Part shown: positions 1 to 5,223 of the stretch, one piece after another
How the letters are laid out: every line of letters starts with the position of its first letter
How positions within the stretch are numbered: the first letter of the stretch is position 1
Assembly (NCBI GenBank): GCA_021639365.1
Contig: JAJXHK010000046.1
Span: 1-14,119, forward strand
Direction of reading: 5' to 3'
From: Collinsella aerofaciens
Lineage (GTDB): Bacteria > Actinomycetota > Coriobacteriia > Coriobacteriales > Coriobacteriaceae
DNA: 14,119 nt
Translations under genes and position numbers: made by a program
Notes under the pieces: generated by a model
What the model was told of the DNA's origin: nothing
Database searches by the model: none
The model's input: only the letters and a program-made list of their open reading frames with translations

Positions 1-86
1 GGCCCTTGCGGCGTAGTCGCTATTTATTCAGTCCAAGTTTCGGGGTGCAGTTCACTGTCCCCTTCGTGGTGGTCTGGGCCAGTTTG

Positions 87-141
87 TCTCGATCTGTAAC
101 AGTTAGGCCGGCAAGACCGGGCTTGGTGTTACAGATCGAGA
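87..141. repeat. Stem-loop repeat, copy 1 (TCTGTAACA family)
   Basis: The 15-bp arms at 87-101 and 127-141 are perfect reverse complements with core GATCTGTAACA, separated by a 25-nt spacer that holds a smaller CCGG/CCGG pairing. The right arm is followed by TTTTT at 142-146, so it could also act as a terminator for transcripts entering from the left on the plus strand. It looks like a dispersed REP-type element. A related copy lies 24 bp to the right. Confidence 0.75.
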
Positions 142-164
142 TTTTTCGGTCGCCCCCTGCGATT

Positions 165-223
165 TGTCTAAATCTGTAACAGATAGAGGCGATTTAGCCT
201 GCTAGATGTTACAGATTTAGACA
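165..223. repeat. Stem-loop repeat, copy 2 (TCTGTAACA family)
   Basis: Perfect 17-bp arms lie at 165-181 (TGTCTAAATCTGTAACA) and 207-223, again with exactly 25 nt between them and a small inner AGGC/GCCT stem. It shares the ATCTGTAACA core with copy 1 but differs in the outer arm and loop. It begins 7 nt beyond the stop codon of the DUF4867 gene on the minus strand, so it may stabilise or end that transcript. No long T-run follows it on the minus strand. Confidence 0.75.
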
Positions 224-230
224 GAAGACT

Positions 231-875
231 CTAGTCCACGGTGATGTCGAGGTTTTTGCCGGTGAGGCCTACGTAGCCGCCCTCAGCTGCCTTGGGGCTG
301 TCGGCGTGGCAGAGGACCCACTTGTCGGCCTTCCAGTAGCAGTAGCTGTCGCCGGCGGCAGGCATGTCGGCCGCAGCCTCGGGGCGCGGGCCATTGGTGC
401 CTGCCGGCAGCGCCACCATCACCTGGAAGCCGCCGTCGTCGACCATGCAGGGCGTGTAGTGGAGCGTCGTGGCATAGACCTCGACGAGCGTGCCGGCGGG
501 TGCGCGGAAGGCCTTGACCTGCGCGGTGTCGAGCTTGCCGTCGACGATCTGCTCACGCTTGGCCAGCAGCAGGATAAAGTCGCGGGCACCCAGGTTGAAC
601 TCGCTGGCGCGGTGATACTCCAGGCAGTTGAGCTGCGTGTTGTGGCCGTTGCACCAGCCCAGCTGGAAGGGACGGCCGCCGTACATGAGCAGACCGAGCG
701 TGTCGGTGCCCTCGACCTGCTCGAGCTCGGGCGCGGAGGCCACGTACTTGCTGCCCTCGGGAATGGGCGTGGCGGAGAGCGCCTCGACAAGCGGGGCGGT
801 CAGGCTGGAGGGCACATCGTCCCACACGCGGCCGTAGGGTTTGAACTCGGGATCGGTAACAGAGTAGATATGCAT
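231..875 (-). CDS. DUF4867 family protein, cupin-like
   Basis: A 214-residue soluble protein of the uncharacterised DUF4867 family, recognised from its opening (MHIYSVTDPEFKPYGRV), the block GWCNGHNTQLNCLEYHRASE at about 73-92, and YATTLHYTPC at about 134-143. The spacing of H78, E86, H88, E92 and H139 resembles a cupin metal site; this is inference, as no function is established to my knowledge. The start at 875 is chosen because AGGAG sits 5 nt upstream. A longer open frame reaches 1031 but overlaps the preceding gene and lacks a good ribosome site. The gene lies 127 bp after the hydrolase gene, so it may be co-transcribed or use its own promoter. It is GC-rich like the luxS-to-acyltransferase region and unlike the adjacent hydrolase/PTS block. 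Family members are, as I recall, often found beside sugar isomerase and kinase genes. Confidence 0.85.
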   Translation of the reverse strand: MHIYSVTDPEFKPYGRVWDDVPSSLTAPLVEALSATPIPEGSKYVASAPELEQVEGTDTLGLLMYGGRPFQLGWCNGHNTQLNCLEYHRASEFNLGARDFILLLAKREQIVDGKLDTAQVKAFRAPAGTLVEVYATTLHYTPCMVDDGGFQVMVALPAGTNGPRPEAAADMPAAGDSYCYWKADKWVLCHADSPKAAEGGYVGLTGKNLDITVD

Positions 876-923
876 GTTCACTCCTGTTCGTTTATGTGAC
901 GGTATGAACATTCTAGAACAGTA

Positions 924-952
924 TTCATATTCAGATGCGATCAATGCCACAA
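924..952 (-). promoter_or_regulatory. Possible promoter for the DUF4867 gene
   Basis: On the minus strand TTGTGG (947-952) and TATGAA (924-929) are separated by 17 nt and lie about 50 nt before the start codon. Both boxes are imperfect. Just downstream, TGTTC-TAGAA-TGTTC (906-920) contains the 8-bp palindrome TTCTAGAA and could be a protein-binding site. Confidence 0.3.
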
Positions 953-1002
953 ACATTGCGCAGCGGAATTGTCTGGTCGAATAGGCGACATGCAGTTCCT
1001 TC

Positions 1003-1983
1003 TTAACCGAGGTATTCCCTAAGGAACTCAATTGCGCTCAAACACCAATGGTCGGTTTCCGGCGCATGGGGCTTCATCAATGCATGCCCTCCCTCTGGAT
1101 ACATAATCTCCTCATGGTGCACCCCGGCCGCATCCAGTGCATCCACCATCTTTCCGAGATTGCCGGGCGATACGACATCGTCGTCGGCGCATTGCCAAAG
1201 GTACGTCGGCGGATACTGCTCCCACACGTGCTGATCAACGCAGAAGTCATCGATCAGGTCGCGCCCAGCTCCACCGCATACCGAATCAAGAAATCTTTGG
1301 TCCGATACGTCCTCGGATTCATGAAGATCAATCGGCGCATAGCATAAGACCAGGGCTTTGGGCGGCTCGCATCCGTAAGACGCGAACCCCTTGTTGTCCG
1401 TCCCCCACTCGGCAGTCAAATGCGCGCCAGCAGAAAAGCCGATAACCGCATAGCTCTTAGCGACATCGAATCTCGCTGAATTCTCGAGGACGAAACGGAC
1501 GGCTCGATTCAGATCGTCGATCGGGCGCGGCATCAGGGGCTCAACCCTCACCCTGTATGACAACACGAACACGTTATAGCCCGCGTCGTTGAGCTCAGGG
1601 GCAACGGGAAAACCTTCCATTTGGTGACAAACGCTTTGGTAGCCCCCGCCCGAAATCGCGATGATGAACGGCGCCCCCCGTCTCCCAGGAAAGAAAAACA
1701 GTTTCGTATTGCGTCGAGTCGGGTCACGGATGCAGTCGGCTTCATCCCAAATATCGTAGGCAACCTGCCGCCCGTCATCCACGAGCTCAACAATCCGGTT
1801 CAATCCGCGTAAAACGCGAGCCTCTTCATACGGGTTAGTATCGGAATTCATATGGGCCACAATTGGCTTATCCCACATGCGCTCCCAAGTTGAAGGGCGG
1901 CAAAGCATAAGATGCTCGCCGAACCCGGCGAACTCAGGGAGGAGCGCGATTTCGCCAAACGTCATATCGGCTGTAATTGTCAT
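1003..1983 (-). CDS. Alpha/beta hydrolase (carbohydrate esterase-like)
   Basis: A 326-residue cytoplasmic alpha/beta hydrolase of the HSL/BD-FAE-like group. The oxyanion segment SGGGY is at 111-115, the nucleophile elbow GFSAG at 182-186 (Ser184), the acid in ADDDVV (probably Asp268), and the catalytic His300 in EGGHAL. Together these are a complete Ser-Asp-His triad. About 90 N-terminal residues precede the hydrolase core. There is no signal peptide, so the substrate is met inside the cell. The start at 1983 has GGAG about 9 nt upstream. The gene follows the PTS EIIBC gene by 104 bp, an interval with two hairpins. Co-transcription suggests it removes an acyl or similar ester group from the imported sugar. 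The exact substrate cannot be read from the sequence; peptidase-like activity is an alternative. Confidence 0.85.
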   Translation of the reverse strand: MTITADMTFGEIALLPEFAGFGEHLMLCRPSTWERMWDKPIVAHMNSDTNPYEEARVLRGLNRIVELVDDGRQVAYDIWDEADCIRDPTRRNTKLFFFPGRRGAPFIIAISGGGYQSVCHQMEGFPVAPELNDAGYNVFVLSYRVRVEPLMPRPIDDLNRAVRFVLENSARFDVAKSYAVIGFSAGAHLTAEWGTDNKGFASYGCEPPKALVLCYAPIDLHESEDVSDQRFLDSVCGGAGRDLIDDFCVDQHVWEQYPPTYLWQCADDDVVSPGNLGKMVDALDAAGVHHEEIMYPEGGHALMKPHAPETDHWCLSAIEFLREYLG

Positions 1984-2004
1984 AGCTAGTCACTCCAAAA
2001 CGAG

Positions 2005-2037
2005 GGTGGGCCTGCGCTGATCAATCGCAAGCCCACC
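2005..2037 (-). other. Intercistronic hairpin between PTS and hydrolase genes
   Basis: GGTGGGC (2005-2011) pairs with GCCCACC (2031-2037), and inner TGCG (2013-2016) pairs with CGCA (2026-2029). On the minus strand it is followed by CTCGTTTTGG, only a short T-run, so it could be a weak, leaky terminator or an mRNA-processing stem lowering hydrolase expression relative to the transporter. A second smaller hairpin lies just upstream in transcription (CTGCTG 2047-2052 with CAGCAG 2062-2067). Confidence 0.5.
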
Positions 2038-2087
2038 ATATGCAATCTGCTGCGGGGTATTCAGCAGCTTACATTCCGAATAATTGC

Positions 2088-3458
2088 CTATTCCTCCGAC
2101 GCATCCGCATCGGGGCGATACATGATGTAGACGAGGACGAAGGTGAGGATAAAACCAACGACGTTGCAAAGAATTGCGCCAATGAGGCTATTCATATCAC
2201 CGGAAGGATTCATGTAACCGGGGAAGCTAAAAATACCGCTCGAGGTCATAACGAACGTGCGAGTATTGAAGATCGCCGGGATAACGGCACTGATTGCTCC
2301 AGAAATCATAGAAGCGATAACGATCTTCTTATGCTCCAAGATGATGCCATACAGAGCCGGTTCCGTAATTCCGCACAGGCCCGTGATGGCGCAGCTGAAC
2401 CCAAGGCTCTTTTCGCTCTGATCCTTCGAGCGAAGAGCAAACGCCAGGCAGGCACCGACGACGCCCATGCTGCAACAAACAAGTCCAAGGATAGGATCGG
2501 AACCGACGGTCATGATGTTGTTGATGGAAATCATGATAAGAGCCCAATGGAGTCCAAGGGGAATCATAACGAGGCCGAAAATCGGTCCGAGGATAACGCC
2601 GCAGAGGATGGGGCTGAACTGGTAGACCGCCAGTACGGCAGTCGCAAGCAAAGAGCTTGCCTGCTGGATAACGGGACCGATCACAAGGAGCGAGATGGGG
2701 GCAGTAATAGCAACCGTCAGGAACGGAACGAGCGCAAATGCCACAGCATCGGGAAGAACCGCACGCAGTCCTTTATAGAGAACGGATGCAAACCAAGCCG
2801 CCACGATAGCAGGGAACACCGTGGAGGAATAGCTCACCATCGTGAACTTCATGCCGAACAAATCCAATGCATCGCCCGCTCCAGCCGCAGCAACGAAAGT
2901 CGGGTAAATCAGGATTGCGCCGAGAACCGCACCGATGTATCGATCGATTCCGAAGAACTGAGCCGCGGACGACCCAACAAGAACGGGCAGGAAATACATG
3001 CACGCATTTCCCATGCCGTACAGCAGGGTGTAAATTCCGCTCTCGGTGGAAACAACACCTGCCGTCGTCAGAATGCTAAGGACGGCGTTTATCATGCCGC
3101 ACGCGATCAGGGCAGGAAGGACAGGCATCATGACGCCGCTGATGAGCTTCATCAGCTTTCCCAGAAAGCCCTTGGTCTCCCCCTCGCCAGCCTCGGAATC
3201 TCCCGTATCGATCCCAGCTTCTTTGACGACAATTTCATAGACCTTATCGACCTTGGGCCCCACAATTACTTGGTATTGCCCCGCGGAATGGCGAATGTCG
3301 ATCACGCCATCGATTGCCTTGACCTTTGCATCGTCTACGATGCTTTCGTCCTTAAGGTTGAACCTTAAACGAGTCATGCAGTGAGCTACAAATGTAACGT
3401 TTTCTGCACCGCCCACCATCTCGAGAATCTCGGCAGCGAGCTTGGTTGTATCTGCCAT
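2088..3458 (-). CDS. PTS transporter subunit EIIBC, beta-glucoside/glucose family
   Basis: A 456-residue membrane permease that phosphorylates its sugar during import. The EIIB domain covers about 1-80, with the phospho-acceptor Cys27 in AHCMTRLRF. EIIC covers about 100-450, with multiple hydrophobic helices and the signature GITEPALYG at about 363-371. Full-length beta-glucoside permeases carry a C-terminal EIIA domain; here the protein ends in IMYRPDADASEE with no EIIA. None is encoded in the window, so a glucose-type EIIA must come from elsewhere. The start at 3458 is favoured: GGGAG lies 10 nt upstream, while ATGs at 3467 and 3476 have no suitably spaced site. It follows the antiterminator by 68 bp and is presumably controlled by it. 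The substrate is unknown. Confidence 0.92.
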   Translation of the reverse strand: MADTTKLAAEILEMVGGAENVTFVAHCMTRLRFNLKDESIVDDAKVKAIDGVIDIRHSAGQYQVIVGPKVDKVYEIVVKEAGIDTGDSEAGEGETKGFLGKLMKLISGVMMPVLPALIACGMINAVLSILTTAGVVSTESGIYTLLYGMGNACMYFLPVLVGSSAAQFFGIDRYIGAVLGAILIYPTFVAAAGAGDALDLFGMKFTMVSYSSTVFPAIVAAWFASVLYKGLRAVLPDAVAFALVPFLTVAITAPISLLVIGPVIQQASSLLATAVLAVYQFSPILCGVILGPIFGLVMIPLGLHWALIMISINNIMTVGSDPILGLVCCSMGVVGACLAFALRSKDQSEKSLGFSCAITGLCGITEPALYGIILEHKKIVIASMISGAISAVIPAIFNTRTFVMTSSGIFSFPGYMNPSGDMNSLIGAILCNVVGFILTFVLVYIMYRPDADASEE

Positions 3459-3498
3459 AAATACCATTTCTCCCATGTTGAGTTTTATATGTAACCAT

Positions 3499-3521
3499 CG
3501 GCAAAGCGCGCGCCTTCACCG
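3499..3521 (-). other. Small hairpin between antiterminator and PTS genes
   Basis: An imperfect stem (outer CGG/CCG, then wobble and A-T pairs, about 8 bp) surrounds a GCGCGC loop, 6 nt after the antiterminator stop codon. No T-run follows on the minus strand, so it is not a canonical terminator. It does not resemble a second RAT site, which in some bgl-type operons sits at this position. Confidence 0.3.
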
Positions 3522-3526
3522 ACCAA

Positions 3527-4366
3527 TTACCTTGTTTTCGATGCAATTCGATTGATATGCATCATGAGATAGAGTCTTTCTTCGTCTACAAGTTCCTGGC
3601 CCGTAAGCCGACTGAGGACAGAAGCAATATCATCGGCACACATTGATGCAACTGGATATTCATCCTTGAGCGAGAGATACATCTTGCGGTTGTCGCTTAC
3701 GATGCTTTCGCCTGAGTTCAACCTATTGAACAGGTACTGAAGATGGGTCGCGAATCTTGCGTAATCGAAACCTTCCCGATCAACCTGAATCCCAAGCCGC
3801 CTTTCAACGGCGATGGTTGATTCTTCGAGAACGCGATCGTAGACATCCGCGCCCAGCTCTTCAGTCGTTTCACATGAGTCTGAATCGGCCATGTTGTTGA
3901 TAAACGCCATGGCAATTCCAACCGCCTCATGGGCAGGTAGCCTAACGTTAAGCCGCTTTCTAATTATTCTGAGCGCATACTCGCCAATTTTAAATTCAAC
4001 GGGATATTGTTGGCGAACATCAAACGACAAGGGCATGTGAACGATGATGCTTTGCTCTTTGCGCTTGATTGCATACGCGATATGGTCCGCAAGGATAAAC
4101 GGCAGATTGGGGCTCACCTCGTAGGGCAGCAATCCTGTCGACATATCAATAACATCCGAGGTGAGTTCGAGAAGTTCATCGGAGACCTCATCGACAAGAG
4201 CGACATAGCGGGAGCTAACGTTATAAAACGTTCGTTGAATCTCCGAGAGTGGCACTTCATCGCCAACATTCTTAAACCCTAGGCCGCGCCCGAATGCGAC
4301 TAGTTGCCTGCCGTTTCCATCGACGCAGAGGACAGCGCTGGTATTAATTCGTTTAACGATTTCCAT
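3527..4366 (-). CDS. BglG/LicT-family transcription antiterminator
   Basis: A 279-residue RNA-binding antiterminator. The N-terminal CAT RNA-binding domain spans about 1-58 (MEIVKRINTSAVLCVD then GRGLGFKNVGDEV). Two PTS-regulation domains follow. All four conserved PRD histidines can be placed: His95 (LADHI) and His146 (LPAHEA) in PRD1, His208 (ATHLQYL) and His270 (MMHINRI) in PRD2. In this family, substrate-dependent PTS phosphorylation of PRD histidines controls dimerisation and binding to the RAT hairpin, which prevents termination. The start at 4366 has an AGGGGGG ribosome site 5 nt upstream. A RAT/terminator pair lies immediately before the gene, so it should autoregulate itself and the downstream PTS and hydrolase genes. 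Confidence 0.93.
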   Translation of the reverse strand: MEIVKRINTSAVLCVDGNGRQLVAFGRGLGFKNVGDEVPLSEIQRTFYNVSSRYVALVDEVSDELLELTSDVIDMSTGLLPYEVSPNLPFILADHIAYAIKRKEQSIIVHMPLSFDVRQQYPVEFKIGEYALRIIRKRLNVRLPAHEAVGIAMAFINNMADSDSCETTEELGADVYDRVLEESTIAVERRLGIQVDREGFDYARFATHLQYLFNRLNSGESIVSDNRKMYLSLKDEYPVASMCADDIASVLSRLTGQELVDEERLYLMMHINRIASKTR

Positions 4367-4385
4367 GTGTCCCCCCTAAACAAAA

Positions 4386-4445
4386 CAAGGCTCCCGAAGC
4401 AGAATCCGACAATCAATGTCGACAGATGCTGCTTCAGGAGCCTTG
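4386..4445 (-). terminator. Regulated intrinsic terminator in the antiterminator leader
   Basis: 17-bp arms at 4386-4402 and 4429-4445 pair with a single G-U wobble (CTGCTTC and GGAGCCTT blocks). On the minus strand they are followed by TTTTGTTT. It lies just ahead of the antiterminator start codon. The upstream arm overlaps the RAT hairpin, so the two structures exclude each other. No other terminator is visible after luxS, so this one probably also stops luxS read-through. Confidence 0.88.
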
Positions 4446-4462
4446 CCTGAATATCACTCTGT
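4433..4462 (-). promoter_or_regulatory. RAT (ribonucleic antiterminator) site
   Basis: On the minus strand TTCAGG (4446-4451) and CCTGAA (4433-4438) form a perfect 6-bp stem around CAAGGCT. The CAGGCAA stretch resembles the 3' half of known BglG/LicT targets. The CCTGAA half is also part of the 5' arm of the terminator at 4386-4445, the standard arrangement for antitermination. The exact 5' boundary is uncertain. Confidence 0.7.
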
Positions 4463-4467
4463 GAGGT

Positions 4468-4525
4468 AGTTTACGCGAAACACCGTTGATGACCTCGAAT
4501 AAACACTTCTAAACAGTTAAACGGT
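4468..4525. promoter_or_regulatory. Operator-like motifs upstream of the PTS operon
   Basis: Two sequences recur in the isomerase/transketolase operon promoter region. AGTTTACGCGAAACACC at 4468-4484 matches AGTTTAGCGCGAAATACC at 10032-10049 with one inserted base and one substitution. ACTTCTAAACAG at 4505-4516 is the exact reverse complement of 10023-10034. TAAACGGT (4518-4525) also recurs at 10073-10080. The CGCG core is typical of LacI-family operators. No confident -35/-10 pair could be assigned for this operon. Confidence 0.5.
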
Positions 4526-4565
4526 CGATATCTCCGCGTGAACGGTCAGATGCAGTAAATGAGCC

Positions 4566-5054
4566 TTATGCCTGCTGGTAGTACAGGTGCTTCTCGTCGA
4601 TATCGGCCAGGTCGCGGTCGAGGTAGCGGCGCGCGAGCCAGTTGGCCATGGGAAGGTTCTGGTCCAGGTAGTTGCCGCACTCCTCGGGAGCGGCGCCGGG
4701 GACATCGCCCTCGAAATCACGCACGAACGCGAACAGCTCGCGCACGAGCGGCAGAATCTCCTCGCTCGTCACCTCGCCAAACACGACCAGGTAAAAGCCC
4801 GTGCGGCAGCCCATGGGGCCAAAGTAGACGATACGGCTCGACCACTCGGCGTGATTGCGAAGGAACGTCGCGCCCAGGTGCTCGATGGTGTGGCACTCGG
4901 CCGTGTTCATGACCGGCTCCTTGTTGGGCGTGGTCAGGCGCAGGTCAAACGTGGTGACGGCGGCGCCGGTCACCGGATCGCGGTCGATGCGGCTCACGTA
5001 CACGCCGGGCTCAAGCAGCAGATGGTCAACGGAAAAACTCGCGATACGCTCCAT
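4566..5054 (-). CDS. luxS: S-ribosylhomocysteine lyase LuxS
   Basis: A 162-residue LuxS, full length for the family. It cleaves S-ribosylhomocysteine to homocysteine and 4,5-dihydroxypentane-2,3-dione, the autoinducer-2 precursor, in the activated methyl cycle. The metal ligands are present: His55 and His59 in HTIEHL and Cys126 in PEECGNY. The catalytic Cys83 is in MGCRTGFYL. The N-terminal MERIASFSVDHLLLEPGVY also fits. The start at 5054 has GAGAGGA about 8 nt upstream. It appears monocistronic, with a plausible promoter inside the inverted repeat at 5081-5145. It has no own terminator and may end at the regulated terminator of the next operon. No pfs or other methyl-cycle gene is in the window. 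Confidence 0.97.
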   Translation of the reverse strand: MERIASFSVDHLLLEPGVYVSRIDRDPVTGAAVTTFDLRLTTPNKEPVMNTAECHTIEHLGATFLRNHAEWSSRIVYFGPMGCRTGFYLVVFGEVTSEEILPLVRELFAFVRDFEGDVPGAAPEECGNYLDQNLPMANWLARRYLDRDLADIDEKHLYYQQA

Positions 5055-5080
5055 GGCAGATCCTCTCGATAGTCAATTTA

Positions 5081-5145
5081 GGACGGGGCTCTTTTAGCTG
5101 GTTGGAATGGTCGCACCAATCATACCAGTCAAAAAAGCCCCGTCC
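5081..5145. repeat. Long imperfect inverted repeat (GGACGGGG family)
   Basis: Outer 10-bp arms GGACGGGGCT (5081-5090) and AGCCCCGTCC (5136-5145) enclose inner CTGGTTGG and ATACCAG segments that also pair, around a TCGC loop near 5111-5114. The whole 65 bp could fold into one long hairpin. GGACGGGG recurs in the next repeat, so this is probably a dispersed REP/MITE-like family. Confidence 0.7.
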
Positions 5146-5148
5146 CAA
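5119..5148 (-). promoter_or_regulatory. Probable luxS promoter within the repeat
   Basis: On the minus strand an extended -10 box TGGTATGAT (5119-5127) lies 18 nt after TTGGGA (5143-5148). It would start a transcript near 5112, giving a luxS leader of about 58 nt. The boxes fall inside the right half of the inverted repeat, and the leader then contains its other half. Confidence 0.45.
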
Positions 5149-5160
5149 ATGAGCTGCCAA

Positions 5161-5193
5161 GGACGGGGATCAATGAGTTTTTAATCCCCGTCC
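5161..5193. repeat. Short inverted repeat (GGACGGGG family)
   Basis: Perfect 10-bp arms GGACGGGGAT (5161-5170) and ATCCCCGTCC (5184-5193) surround a 13-nt A/T-rich loop. It lies 30 bp after the kinase stop codon on the minus strand. It may serve as a 3' stem-loop for that operon, though a T-run after the stem is missing. Confidence 0.65.
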
Positions 5194-5223
5194 CAGAAAA
5201 ATCCTTGGGCGCCGCGCAGCCGC

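Noticed and set aside
3..178. Open frame on the plus strand through the left edge
   Set aside because: It has no visible start or ribosome site, is composed largely of the first stem-loop repeat and ends inside the second. The predicted peptide has no recognisable domain.
87..223. CRISPR array
   Set aside because: There are only two palindromic units with diverged arms and no repeat-spacer pattern or cas gene. They fit REP-like stem-loops.
876..1031. N-terminal extension of the DUF4867 protein by 52 residues
   Set aside because: It would overlap the hydrolase gene and lacks a ribosome site, whereas the ATG at 875 has AGGAG at good distance and matches the family's usual start.
2040..3368. 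Long plus-strand open frame opposite the PTS gene
   Set aside because: Its product is rich in Asn, Asp, Arg and His with no domain, while the minus strand gives a clear EIIBC protein. It is an antisense shadow.
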